DNA of 64,000 nt from Opitutia bacterium (GTDB taxonomy: Bacteria; Verrucomicrobiota; Verrucomicrobiia; Opitutales; Opitutaceae), in assembly GCA_003142615.1 (NCBI GenBank), contig PLMW01000028.1, forward strand, positions 71,570 through 135,569, written 5' to 3'. The number at the start of each line of letters is the position of its first letter. Position 1 is the first letter of the stretch. Shown piece after piece: positions 48,331 to 56,313 of the stretch. The notes beneath the pieces are model-generated. The model worked only from the letters and a program-made list of their open reading frames with translations. It was not told the DNA's origin and searched no databases. The translations under genes were made by a program, and so were the position numbers.

Positions 48331-48456
48331 TATACCAATCGCCTGAGAGTTTTAGGCCAATCCACGGGCGTTCTGCTGGCCAGCAGAACGTGCCACGTGG
48401 CATGGGCGTCTCGCCCATGTCCGAGGAAGTCCAAATGATCAGGGCGGTTGGTATTA
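48331..48456. repeat. MITE-like mosaic element upstream of the minor-pilin genes
   Basis: Imperfect terminal inverted repeats: TATACCAATCGCCTGA (48331-48346) against TCAGGGCGGTTGGTATTA (48439-48456). Inside is a perfect 20-base palindrome GTTCTGCTGGCCAGCAGAAC (48370-48389), followed by a 30-base core (48390-48419) with GCCACGTGGC and the hairpin CATGGGCG-TCT-CGCCCATG. The 30-base core recurs identically at 52272-52301, downstream of the pilin trio. Confidence 0.7.
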
Positions 48457-48558
48457 GACCCGAGTAAACGCCTTGTTAAAGGCCGGCATTAAAGACAATT
48501 TGGGATGCTCCCAAGCAAGATGCCCCATCATAAAGGCTCCACCCTCCAGTCCAGCGCC

Positions 48559-49068
48559 ATGAAGTACTCCCTGAGAATCCGTGCCGGCTTCACGCTCGTG
48601 GAAGTCGCGCTGGCGGCCACGATCCTGCTGGTGGGATTTGCCGGGATGGCGGAGGCGCTGATCATCGGCTCGGGGATGCTGGACACGGCGCGCAAACAAG
48701 CGATCGCCGCGCAGATCATACAGAGTGAAATCGAATATTGGCGTCTGCAGCCTTGGACCACGATCACAGGCACAGGCTCTTCAGCGCTTACGACTCACGA
48801 GGCGGATTATCTCGCCAACTACCCTGAATTTGCCTCGAACAGTCTAACCACCCTCGCAGGCAACTTATTCAAGTTCTCCCGGACTGTCTCGTACGTGCCC
48901 GATCGCTCCAATCAGATACTCCAAGTTGCAATGACTGTGACGTGGATCAGCATCACCGGCAAATCCACATCCGAGACGTGGACCAGCACCTCCAGCAAAC
49001 TGCACTCGCGCAGTTGCAACGCCTACATTGGAAAATACGGACTCAATGTCTCCTACCAGAAACTATAG
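48559..49068 (+). CDS. Type IV prepilin-like protein (PilV-like minor pilin)
   Basis: 169 residues. A short basic leader ends in the prepilin peptidase site RAG|FTLVEVALAATILLVGFAG with the conserved glutamate at +5. The hydrophobic helix continues as a coil (LDTARKQAIAAQIIQSEIEYWR) and the C-terminal part is beta-rich (TVSYVPDRSNQILQVAMTVTW). Minor pilins of this class prime assembly of type IV pili or type II pseudopili. It is first of three overlapping genes; the next starts 22 bases before its end. ATG 48559 is chosen since it gives a normal leader. Base composition is more AT-rich than the flanking genes. Confidence 0.88.
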   Translation: MKYSLRIRAGFTLVEVALAATILLVGFAGMAEALIIGSGMLDTARKQAIAAQIIQSEIEYWRLQPWTTITGTGSSALTTHEADYLANYPEFASNSLTTLAGNLFKFSRTVSYVPDRSNQILQVAMTVTWISITGKSTSETWTSTSSKLHSRSCNAYIGKYGLNVSYQKL

Positions 49069-49753
49069 TAGCGCGGGTGCACTGGATTCCCCGGGGTTCA
49101 CCATGGTGGAGCTGCTGATCGGGCTGTCCCTCGCGATGCTTCTGACTGCCGCCATGCTTTTGAGCTACACCTTCCTTGTCCGCAGCCTGATTCGCTCGTC
49201 CAACCAGCAGCAGCTCGAAGCACAAAGCCGCCGGGCGCTGCAAATGCTCACCAAGGATGTGCATATGGCGGACCAAATCGCTTACACCTACGATCCAACA
49301 AAAGACATAACACAAAATTCAACCTGGCAGACCATGCCAGCGGCTGAACAGGTTACATTTCGGTTAAGCGTGCTCAACGACAGCGGAGGTACCTACATAT
49401 ACGCCGTAACCTATGTTTATGATGCGAACGCCGGCACCCTCACGCGCACAGTTTCAGTTTCCTCCGGCAGCTCCTCCGGCACACCCCCATCGGGCTTCAA
49501 TGCCAATTCGCTTACCCTGCTTGGCGACCCAACAGATCCCAGTGTTGCCCGAACAAAAGTGTCCAATTTCATTTTCAACTACCTCGACAAACAGGGTTCA
49601 CCGGTTGACATGAGTTATCCGCTCCGGATCAAACAAATCGAAGTCAGCAGCTTCGTTGTCACCCGCGGCTCCCCCGCCGTCGGCACCCAGTCGAGTTACA
49701 CGGGCACCTCCGCGCGTTTGGTGCTGCGCAGCAAACACCTCGTCAACTACTGA
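49046..49753 (+). CDS. Type IV prepilin-like protein (PilW-like minor pilin)
   Basis: 235 residues from ATG 49046, overlapping the previous gene. The leader ends SPG|FTMVELLIGLSLAMLLTAAM, a canonical class III signal with E at +5. The helix continues (RSSNQQQLEAQSRRALQMLTKDVHMADQI) into a beta-rich C-terminal domain with SFVVTRGSPAVGTQ and RLVLRSKHLVNY, as seen in PilW/GspJ-like proteins. It is part of the minor-pilin trio with the genes before and after and is probably needed for pilus initiation. Confidence 0.88.
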   Translation: MSPTRNYSSAGALDSPGFTMVELLIGLSLAMLLTAAMLLSYTFLVRSLIRSSNQQQLEAQSRRALQMLTKDVHMADQIAYTYDPTKDITQNSTWQTMPAAEQVTFRLSVLNDSGGTYIYAVTYVYDANAGTLTRTVSVSSGSSSGTPPSGFNANSLTLLGDPTDPSVARTKVSNFIFNYLDKQGSPVDMSYPLRIKQIEVSSFVVTRGSPAVGTQSSYTGTSARLVLRSKHLVNY

Positions 49754-49754
49754 C

Positions 49755-52214
49755 GTGAAGGACCATTCCACAGCGCAGCGCGGTTCGGTGGTGCTGGTCG
49801 CCCTCTGCCTCACCCTTGTTCTCGGCGTTGCCGTGGCCGGCTACGTCGCGCTGTGCGCGCGCACCATGGAGATGAGCAACCGGTCGTTTTGCACCACCAG
49901 CAGCGTGCAACTGGCCGAGATCGGCATGGAGGAGGCGCTGTGGTCGCTTAACCAAGCCCTGCTGGCGCTGAACAGTAATCCCAGTTCTTCCTACGACTGG
50001 CCAGGAGCGCAATGGACGATTACTACGGATGCCAATGGTGTAAAGACAGCTACCAAGACACTGCCTCCTTTTACTACGAACAAAGGAATCACTGGTACAG
50101 TCACAGTCCAGATCAAGAACTGCAGCTATGATCCTCGAAGATCCTATGATCAGGCTGACCAGACCACGTATCCACCGACTATAACATCCAACGGGGTGTC
50201 CCAGATGTCGGACGGCATTCCGATCGACAAACAGCTCGTGGCCACCGTCAAGCCCGCCGCGCTTTTCAGCAATGCCGTCGGCTCCACCGCCCCTGCCAAC
50301 TCGCCGAATCCACCCAACGACGTGTCTTTTGACAACGGCGGCTCCATGGACAGCTATGACTCTTCGTTGAGCGTCAATCCCAGCGCCCAAGTACAGATCG
50401 ACAATAATAAGACGGATCAGGCAATCATCAGCGCGCCGTATATCCGGACCAACGATGCCAATATTCTTGGCTATGCTGCATCCGCCAACTCGGATTCCCG
50501 TCTGCCAAGTTCCCCTTCCCTCGGTCCCAGCCGCATTTCCAACAATGCCAACCAATACGCCTTTGATATTGTGGCCCCGACTGGAGCCGGGACGACAGCA
50601 ATCGATGCTAGCGACCTGATCAGCAAAACCAGTGGCGGCCAACTCGGCACATCAGGCGCCTCAACCCCCAGCATCTATCACGTAAGCGGTGATCTAACGC
50701 TGCTTTCAAGCACCGATAACCTGAACATCAATGGCCCGGTGATTATCGATGTTTCCGGTAATCTTACCATTCAGGATTCCGCCAAGATCGCAGTGACCAA
50801 GGGCGCGGACCCCGCCCATGATGGCTCTGCCCAGATCTATGTGGCGGGCAATTTGGATATCGAAGGCGGGGTCGGCGGGGTCAATGTTTATGTGGCGGAT
50901 TCCGCCAATGACACGATTCGGAAAATCACACCGACCGTTACCGGTGGAGTCACGACTTGGGTGGTGACCACCCCAATCGGCACGGCAGGAATCGTGGGTA
51001 GTGCGGACGGGACGGGCAGCGCCGCCCAATTTAACACACCAAAAGCCGTCGCCGTCGACGGAGCGGGGACCGTCTATGTGGCCGACACCAACAACCATAC
51101 CATCCGCAAGATCACGCCGGCGGGGGTGGTGACCACCCCAATCGGCACGGCAGGAATCGTGGGTAGTGCGGACGGGACGGGCAGCGCCGCGCGGTTCAAT
51201 TCTCCCGGCGGCATGGCGGTGGACGACGCGGGGAATATTTATGTGGCCGACACCGGCAACCATACCATCCGCAAGATCACGCCGGCGGGGGTGGTGACCA
51301 CGCCGGCCGGTGCAGCGGTGGTCCTAGGCAGTGCGGACGGGACGGGCAGCGCCGCGCAGTTCAATTTTCCAAGCGGCGTGTCAGTGGATGACGCAGATAA
51401 CGTCTATGTGGCCGATACCGGCAATAACACCATCCGGAAGGTCACCGCGGCCGGTGAGGTTACCACCTTGGCGGGCACGGCAGGAACCACCGGCAGTACG
51501 GACGGTACCGGCAACGCCGCGCAGTTTTATTCTCCAAGCGGCGTGGCGGTGGATAATGCGGGGAACGTCTATGTGGCCGATACCAGCAACGACACGATTC
51601 GGAAAATCACACCGACCGTTACCAATGGAGTCACGACCTGGGTGGTGACCACGCTGGCAGGTTCACCAGGGTCCGCAGGCAGTGCGGACGGGACGGGCGG
51701 CGCCGCCCAATTTAACACACCAAAGGCCGTCGACGTCGACGGCGCGGGGAACGTCTATGTGGCCGACACCGGCAACGACACGATTCGGAAAATCACACCG
51801 ACCGTTACCAATGGCGTCACGACTTGGGTGGTGACCACGCTGGCCGGTTCACCGGGGTCCGCAGGCAGTGCGGACGGGACGGGCAGCGCCGCGTGGTTTA
51901 ACAATCCCACAGGTCTGGCGGTCGACCTCGGAGGTTTCAAAAACCTGACCAAGCGACCGGGAAATTTGGCGATATTTTGCAATGGCAGCACTCAGAGCAC
52001 GATCAACACCACTACTCCCTTCTACGGTGCCGTTTATACGCCCAATTCTCCGTTGGTCGTGAATGGCAATCCGAGGATCTACGGCGCGCTCGTCGGCCAA
52101 TCGGTGACGTTCAATGGCACCCCGACCATCCATTACGACCTCGACCTGCGGAAAGCCTCCTTCAGCGTCGTGAACACCCCGTACGACGTCTCGCAGTGGC
52201 TCGTCTCGAATTGA
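49755..52214 (+). CDS. PilX-like pilus assembly protein with an inserted six-unit NHL propeller
   Basis: 819 residues from a GTG that follows the pilW stop by one base. The N-terminus KDHSTAQRGSVVLVALCLTL is a PilX-type membrane anchor. Residues ~300-372 and ~726-800 together make a DUF7305-like beta domain (VSGNLTIQDSAKIAV, YVAGNLDIEGG, then GGFKNLTKRPGNLAIFC, FYGAVYTPNSPLVVNGNPRI). Between those halves lies an in-frame block of ~353 residues containing six NHL repeats (VYVADTGNHTIRKITPAGVV type). Deleting the block would restore a continuous DUF7305-like domain. The propeller could bind a ligand or surface at the pilus tip; that is inference. Confidence 0.85.
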   Translation: MKDHSTAQRGSVVLVALCLTLVLGVAVAGYVALCARTMEMSNRSFCTTSSVQLAEIGMEEALWSLNQALLALNSNPSSSYDWPGAQWTITTDANGVKTATKTLPPFTTNKGITGTVTVQIKNCSYDPRRSYDQADQTTYPPTITSNGVSQMSDGIPIDKQLVATVKPAALFSNAVGSTAPANSPNPPNDVSFDNGGSMDSYDSSLSVNPSAQVQIDNNKTDQAIISAPYIRTNDANILGYAASANSDSRLPSSPSLGPSRISNNANQYAFDIVAPTGAGTTAIDASDLISKTSGGQLGTSGASTPSIYHVSGDLTLLSSTDNLNINGPVIIDVSGNLTIQDSAKIAVTKGADPAHDGSAQIYVAGNLDIEGGVGGVNVYVADSANDTIRKITPTVTGGVTTWVVTTPIGTAGIVGSADGTGSAAQFNTPKAVAVDGAGTVYVADTNNHTIRKITPAGVVTTPIGTAGIVGSADGTGSAARFNSPGGMAVDDAGNIYVADTGNHTIRKITPAGVVTTPAGAAVVLGSADGTGSAAQFNFPSGVSVDDADNVYVADTGNNTIRKVTAAGEVTTLAGTAGTTGSTDGTGNAAQFYSPSGVAVDNAGNVYVADTSNDTIRKITPTVTNGVTTWVVTTLAGSPGSAGSADGTGGAAQFNTPKAVDVDGAGNVYVADTGNDTIRKITPTVTNGVTTWVVTTLAGSPGSAGSADGTGSAAWFNNPTGLAVDLGGFKNLTKRPGNLAIFCNGSTQSTINTTTPFYGAVYTPNSPLVVNGNPRIYGALVGQSVTFNGTPTIHYDLDLRKASFSVVNTPYDVSQWLVSN
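50886..51929 (+). repeat. Six tandem NHL-coding repeats
   Basis: Units begin at 50886, 51072, 51237, 51402, 51567 and 51753. Units 1 and 5 are 186 bases, units 2-4 are 165 bases, and unit 6 is a long-type unit ending near 51929. Long units carry a loop encoding PTVT(G/N)GVTTW. Units 1, 5 and 6 are nearly identical over long stretches (for example GACACGATTCGGAAAATCAC), as are parts of units 1-2-3, pointing to recent duplication or gene conversion. Six units match one six-bladed beta-propeller. Confidence 0.9.
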
Positions 52215-52235
52215 CCCGGCCGGCGGCGGGGGGGT

Positions 52236-52315
52236 ATCCCAGTTTTTGCCATCCCACGGGCAAGGATGCCCGTGCCACGTGGCATGGGCGTCTCGCCCAT
52301 GAACAAAAACTGAGA
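52236..52315. repeat. MITE-like element downstream of the minor-pilin genes
   Basis: Terminal inverted repeats ATCCCAGTTTTTG (52236-52248) and CAAAAACTGAGAT (52304-52316) match at 12 of 13 positions. Inside are the hairpin CACGGGCA-AGGA-TGCCCGTG and the 30-base core 52272-52301, identical to 48390-48419. The two elements with this core flank the pilV-W-X trio. The rest of the gap to 52472 shows nothing else. Confidence 0.7.
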
Positions 52316-52472
52316 TGCGCCCCGGCGGCGGGAGGCGGCTAGAAAAGCATTGTCATCTGGCGCGGCTCGCCTGCATGTTTTTCTGTTCCTGTCCCGCCAT
52401 TTGCATTAAACCATCCTGGCAGGCGGTGCCGCCTCCGCGGCCACCGCCGGCTTTGTCTCGGCTTATCCCGTC

Positions 52473-53513
52473 ATGTTGCTGCGCAGATCCCGTAGTGGAG
52501 TGGTCATCGAGGTAAACCCCTACCGCGTGCTGTTGGCGCGCCTGGAGCGCCTCGGCGGCGACACCATCCGCATCGAGCAGGTGGTCGAACTGCCGGCGGA
52601 TGATCCGGCCGGGGTCAACCGCGAGCTGCGCACGCTTTTCCCCGAATACAAGGCCTTCATTCCGGGCATCTGCGGCATCTTTCCGCCCGCGCGGCTGCTG
52701 CAGCGCGAGGAAATCAACCCCCGGAAGTTCGCCGAGGCGGACTACCTGCCCACGCTGCTGGCCAGCCAGTACAAGATCCCCGCCGACAAATGGCGCATCG
52801 CCCTCATCAGCCCCTTCGATGGCGCCCCCTTCGATTCCGCGCATCCCCCCGTCAAGGAAGTGCTCCTGTGCGGCGAGGCTGCCGAGGAGTTGCAGGCCGC
52901 CCAGAGCCGCTTCCTCGCCCTCGGGGTGCACCCCCGGCAGATGGAGATCTCGTCGCTGCCGGTCCTGGGCGGCGTGCTGAGCTATCAGGCCATGATCGGC
53001 GATTCCCAGCCGGCCGCGGTGGTGGAAATCGATCTCCATCGCACCTACGTGTTCATCCTGGGCAAAAACGGCATCCATACGCCCGCCCCCCTCGAATTCG
53101 GATTCAACGCCCTCGTCGAGACCGCGCGGAAGGAACTGGGCGACGAAGACTTGACGACCATCCGCGCCCGCCTGCTCGCCGGCGAAGCCGACATCGTGGC
53201 GCGCGCGCCCCGCCTGCTGCGGCAGCTGGTGCGCAATCTCAAGCCGGCCATCGACTACTTCGAGCTGCAGACCGGCCAGCGGGTGAACGACCTCTACTGC
53301 ACCTTTCTGCCCCCCGGCCTCGCGTGGATGGCCCAGACGCTGGCCGCCTCCATCGAGATGCAGGTGCTCCCGGTGGATTGCGTCGCGTGGCTCACGGCGC
53401 TCGGCATCACGTTCAACGACGATATTCCCGCCCGGCTCGGCCCGCACTGGCTGAGCCTGTTCAGTCTGATCGCCCGGCTCGGCCCGGCCTCCCATGCCAA
53501 GAAACCCGACTGA
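52473..53513 (+). CDS. pilM: PilM-like cytoplasmic actin-fold protein of the pilus alignment complex
   Basis: 346 residues. It is a divergent PilM/GspL-cytoplasmic-type protein: N-terminal VVIEVNPYRVLLARLERLGG (phosphate 1-like loop), middle AAVVEIDLHRTYVFILGKNGI (second phosphate-loop-like motif), and a C-terminal RQLVRNLKPAIDYFELQTGQRVNDLY typical of PilM. Canonical ATP-binding residues are less clear than in Pseudomonas PilM. The position directly ahead of PilN- and PilO-like genes, with a 20-base overlap, supports the assignment. It would link the inner-membrane complex to the motor. Confidence 0.8.
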   Translation: MLLRRSRSGVVIEVNPYRVLLARLERLGGDTIRIEQVVELPADDPAGVNRELRTLFPEYKAFIPGICGIFPPARLLQREEINPRKFAEADYLPTLLASQYKIPADKWRIALISPFDGAPFDSAHPPVKEVLLCGEAAEELQAAQSRFLALGVHPRQMEISSLPVLGGVLSYQAMIGDSQPAAVVEIDLHRTYVFILGKNGIHTPAPLEFGFNALVETARKELGDEDLTTIRARLLAGEADIVARAPRLLRQLVRNLKPAIDYFELQTGQRVNDLYCTFLPPGLAWMAQTLAASIEMQVLPVDCVAWLTALGITFNDDIPARLGPHWLSLFSLIARLGPASHAKKPD

Positions 53514-54096
53514 GTTTGATCTGGAGCCGAACTGGCACTCCGATTTCCGGGATCTCACGACCCTGCCCGAGGATCGCATGGTCCGGGTGCGCTTCCTCAT
53601 CAACGCCTGCGCCGGCGCGCTGGCCTTCATCCTGTTCCTGCTGGTCGGCTGGCAGCTTTTCACGCGTCACAGCGTCGCCGGCCAGCTTCGCTTCTGGGAC
53701 GAGAAGATCACCACGCACCGCCGGGAATACGATGAGCTGCAATTCATACTGCGGGACTACATGATTGAAGCGGGCAAGATCCAGGACGCCTACGATCTCA
53801 TCTACATCCCGTTTGTCCCCTCCGAGTTTGTCCTCAACATCAGCCGCACGCTCCCCGATCGCATGACCGTCGACACCATCGGGTACGCGAACGGGACCGT
53901 CACCATGCGCGGCAGCCTCGCGGAATCGCCCGAACAAGCCAGCCGCGTGCTCGGCCACTACATTGAGACCCTGCGGAACGACGCCCAGGTCAAATCGCTG
54001 TTCGGCGATATCTCCGCCCCCAGCCTAGACCGCGCCCGGCAGGACAACCTGTTCAACTTCGAGATCGTGCTCAAACCCGCCGTACGCCACCCATGA
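53494..54096 (+). CDS. pilN: PilN-like inner-membrane alignment protein
   Basis: 200 residues: short cytoplasmic tail (PRNPTEFDLEPNWHSDFRDL), one membrane helix (about 33-51, INACAGALAFILFLLVGWQLF), a coiled coil (LRFWDEKITTHRREYDELQF), then a ferredoxin-like periplasmic domain (ISRTLPDRMTVDTIGYANGT, VTMRGSLAESPEQAS). The topology and order are those of PilN. It overlaps pilM by 20 bases and pilO by 4, indicating translational coupling. It would form a heterodimer with the PilO-like protein. Confidence 0.78.
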   Translation: MPRNPTEFDLEPNWHSDFRDLTTLPEDRMVRVRFLINACAGALAFILFLLVGWQLFTRHSVAGQLRFWDEKITTHRREYDELQFILRDYMIEAGKIQDAYDLIYIPFVPSEFVLNISRTLPDRMTVDTIGYANGTVTMRGSLAESPEQASRVLGHYIETLRNDAQVKSLFGDISAPSLDRARQDNLFNFEIVLKPAVRHP

Positions 54097-54656
54097 ACAA
54101 CAAGTTTCTGGCCCAGCTCGGCCAGCTGGCGCTGCGTTATCCGTTCTGCGCCGCCTGCCTCGTCCTGTCGATTCTGTTCGCCGGGGCGAGCCAGTGGATT
54201 CGACTCGACTTGCGCGATCTCGAAGCCCTGCAGCAAAAACGCGCCCGCGAAGGCGACGTCATGCTCAAGGCCATCGCCCGCGGCTCGCAGTTGCGGACGG
54301 AACTCACCGCCGCGCGCACGGCCACGCAGCGCATCACGGAAAACCTGGTCGTGGAGAAAAACATCCCCGAAAACTTCTGGTACTTCTACAAGATCGAGCA
54401 GGATACGCGGGTCAAGCTGACCGAACTGCTGCAGCGCCCCGCGTCCCTGCAGGATGGCGACGCCCCCACCACCTACAAACGCGTGCCCTATTCGCTCAAG
54501 CTCACCGGTTCCTTCCGTTCGGCCGTCGCCTATCTGCAACGGCTGGAAACCGGCTCGCACTTCGGCCGCATCAACTCCTTTCAGCTCCAGCGGCAGGATC
54601 CCAAGTCCAGCGACGTGTCCCTCCAGCTCAACCTCGAACTGCTCGGCTTTCCATGA
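54093..54656 (+). CDS. pilO: PilO-like inner-membrane alignment protein
   Basis: 187 residues: one membrane helix near the start (about 17-35, FCAACLVLSILFAGASQWI), a coiled coil (LRDLEALQQKRAREGD ... RTELTAARTATQRITENLV), and a periplasmic ferredoxin-like domain (YSLKLTGSFRSAVAYLQRLE, FQLQRQDPKSSDVSLQLNLE). This is the PilO layout. ATGA overlaps couple it to both neighbours. Sequence identity to characterised PilO cannot be judged here; the call rests on topology and gene order. Confidence 0.78.
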   Translation: MNNKFLAQLGQLALRYPFCAACLVLSILFAGASQWIRLDLRDLEALQQKRAREGDVMLKAIARGSQLRTELTAARTATQRITENLVVEKNIPENFWYFYKIEQDTRVKLTELLQRPASLQDGDAPTTYKRVPYSLKLTGSFRSAVAYLQRLETGSHFGRINSFQLQRQDPKSSDVSLQLNLELLGFP

Positions 54657-55144
54657 TGCTTCGCTCCGTCATCTTCGCCCTGTTGTTGCTCTGCCTGCCG
54701 GTGCTGCGCGCGGCCGGCACGGCCAGCCCGGCGGCGTCTGAGACCTCCAGTTTCGATAAAACCCACGAAAGAATCGATGCCCTCCTGCACGGGCGGGATG
54801 CGCAACCGATCCTTCCGGCCGAGCTGCGCAATCCGTTCAGCCGCCCCAGCGAACGTTCCCCCGGCGGCGGGGACGCCTCCGCCATGGGTGATCCCTCCAA
54901 GCGGGCCGCCCTTACGGATCAAGAACTGCTCGAACGGCTCGCCCCGGCCGTCCAGGTTCGCGGCATCGTCGAGTCCGGAGGACACCCCACCATCATCATC
55001 GGCCGGAAACCCTTCGATGAAGGCGACACGCTGTCGCTCCTCTACGGGGTGATCACCGTGGAGGTTAAGATCAAGCACATCACCAGCGACACCTTCACGC
55101 TCGGCTACAAGGATGCCGAGCTGACGCTCCGCCTGCCGCGGTAG
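54653..55144 (+). CDS. PilP-like exported protein
   Basis: 163 residues. A signal peptide (about 1-20, SVIFALLLLCLPVLRAAG) precedes a disordered Pro/Ser/Gly-rich stretch. A small beta domain follows (VQVRGIVESGGHPTIIIGRK, GDTLSLLYGVITVEVKIKHI, TFTLGYKDAELTLRL), which resembles the HR/PilP-type domain that contacts the secretin. It lacks an obvious lipobox. Starting inside the pilO stop (ATGATG), it closes the pilM-N-O-P-like run. Its TAG stop lies in the left arm of a palindromic element. No secretin gene follows. Confidence 0.7.
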   Translation: MMLRSVIFALLLLCLPVLRAAGTASPAASETSSFDKTHERIDALLHGRDAQPILPAELRNPFSRPSERSPGGGDASAMGDPSKRAALTDQELLERLAPAVQVRGIVESGGHPTIIIGRKPFDEGDTLSLLYGVITVEVKIKHITSDTFTLGYKDAELTLRLPR

Positions 55145-55194
55145 GGCGGCTTGTCTCCAAGTCACCGCGGCGGGTCAAGGATGACCCGCCCTAC
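55141..55194. repeat. REP-like palindrome between convergent pilP and purN
   Basis: Outer arms GTAGGGCGG (55141-55149) and CCGCCCTAC (55186-55194) are perfect inverted copies. An inner hairpin GGCGGGTC-AAGGAT-GACCCGCC spans 55169-55190. Each outer arm contains the TAG stop codon of the gene reading into it (pilP at 55142-55144 on plus, purN at 55191-55193 on minus). It probably doubles as a bidirectional terminator, although T-tracts are weak. Confidence 0.7.
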
Positions 55195-55787
55195 CTTTGC
55201 CTGCTTTCGGCAGCAGGCGTCCCGCTGAGCCGCGCGATCACGGCCGGCAGGAGTGCGTGCTCGGCCGCATGCACCCGGGCCTCGAGGGTCGCCAGCGTGT
55301 CGTCGGGTTCGATCCGCACCGGCAGCTGGTCGATGATCGGCCCCCCATCCACCTCCGCGGTCACATAGTGCACCGTGCAGCCGGTCACCTTCACGCCGCG
55401 CCGCCACGCCTGGCCGATGGCGTCGAGCCCCGGAAAGCAGGGCAGCAGGCTCGGGTGCAGGTTGATGATCGTCTGCGGAAACGCCCCGATGAACCGCGGC
55501 TTGAGGATGCGCATGAAGCCCGCCAGGACGATGAGCCCCGGCTGGCACGCCTGGAGGGTTTCGAGGTAGCGCGTCTCGCCGGCCTCGTCGAACTTGGTCT
55601 TGAACGGCCCCGGGTCGAGAAACTGCGCGGGCACGCCAAAACGGGCGCCGAGTTCGAGGATGCGCGCCGCCGGCTGGTCGGAAAATATCTGCACCACGCG
55701 GGCGCCACCCAGCCTCCCCTCCTGCTCGGCTTGGAGGATCGCCTCGGCATTGCTGCCCCGGCCGGAACCAAGGATGACCACGCGCAT
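55191..55787 (-). CDS. purN: Phosphoribosylglycinamide formyltransferase
   Basis: 198 residues, normal for PurN, which formylates GAR with 10-formyl-THF in purine synthesis. Visible are the phosphate loop RVVILGSGRGSNAEAI, LIVLAGFMRILKP, the catalytic block IINLHPSLLPCFPGLDAI with Asn and His, and VTAEVDGGPIIDQLPV with the catalytic aspartate region. The ATG at 55787 lies 4 bases after the rfaE2 stop, so it is the last gene of the six-gene minus-strand run. Confidence 0.96.
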   Translation of the reverse strand: MRVVILGSGRGSNAEAILQAEQEGRLGGARVVQIFSDQPAARILELGARFGVPAQFLDPGPFKTKFDEAGETRYLETLQACQPGLIVLAGFMRILKPRFIGAFPQTIINLHPSLLPCFPGLDAIGQAWRRGVKVTGCTVHYVTAEVDGGPIIDQLPVRIEPDDTLATLEARVHAAEHALLPAVIARLSGTPAAESRQR

Positions 55788-55791
55788 AACG

Positions 55792-56298
55792 TCAGGCTCC
55801 GTCCGCCGCCTGCAGCTTCGCGATGAGCGCCGTCGTGCTGAAGCCGGGCAGGAACGGCAGAAACCGGATGCGCGTCCCCGCCCGTTCGAGGGCGGCGCGC
55901 TCCTCCGGGTCGAGCGTCGCCAGCGTATAATCACCGGCCTTGACGTAGATGTCGGGTCGCAGGGCCTGGATCTCCCGCGCGAGCCGCCGGCGGGTGAAAA
56001 TCACGATGCCGTCAACCGATTGCAGCTGGGCCAGGTTGTACGCCCGGGACTTCTGATCGAGAATCGGGCGCCGGGGACCCTTGAGCTGCTTCACGCTCCG
56101 GTCGGAGTTCAGGGCGACAAACAGCCGGCCCCGCCGGCCCGCCAGTCGCCGGGCCTGCGCCAGATACGCCGTGTGCCCGGGGTGCAGCAGGTCGAACACG
56201 CCGTTGGTGAGCACGAACGTCCCCCGGGCCCGCCGCAGTTTCCGGCGCGCCAGGACCGCCTGCCGGAGGGTCATCAGTTTGGCGTTCGGCAAATTCAT
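55792..56298 (-). CDS. rfaE2: D-glycero-beta-D-manno-heptose 1-phosphate adenylyltransferase
   Basis: 168 residues, a stand-alone version of the HldE C-terminal nucleotidyltransferase. The signature is TNGVFDLLHPGHTAYLAQAR (HxGH), followed by ALNSDRSVKQLKGPRRPI, VDGIVIF and KAGDYTLATLDPEE. It activates heptose phosphate for LPS core synthesis, implying a heptose-containing outer-membrane polysaccharide. The partner kinase is not in this window. It sits 15 bases after dnaJ and 4 before purN. Confidence 0.93.
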   Translation of the reverse strand: MNLPNAKLMTLRQAVLARRKLRRARGTFVLTNGVFDLLHPGHTAYLAQARRLAGRRGRLFVALNSDRSVKQLKGPRRPILDQKSRAYNLAQLQSVDGIVIFTRRRLAREIQALRPDIYVKAGDYTLATLDPEERAALERAGTRIRFLPFLPGFSTTALIAKLQAADGA

Positions 56299-56313
56299 GA
56301 TCGGAACCCGGGG

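Noticed and set aside
46848-48456. Complete insertion sequence around the palindromic repeats
   Set aside because: No transposase-like coding sequence lies between the repeats; the only gene there is a GH105 hydrolase.
50886-51929. CRISPR array or other direct-repeat locus
   Set aside because: Repeats are 165-186 bases, in frame, and encode NHL protein motifs; there are no spacers of constant length.
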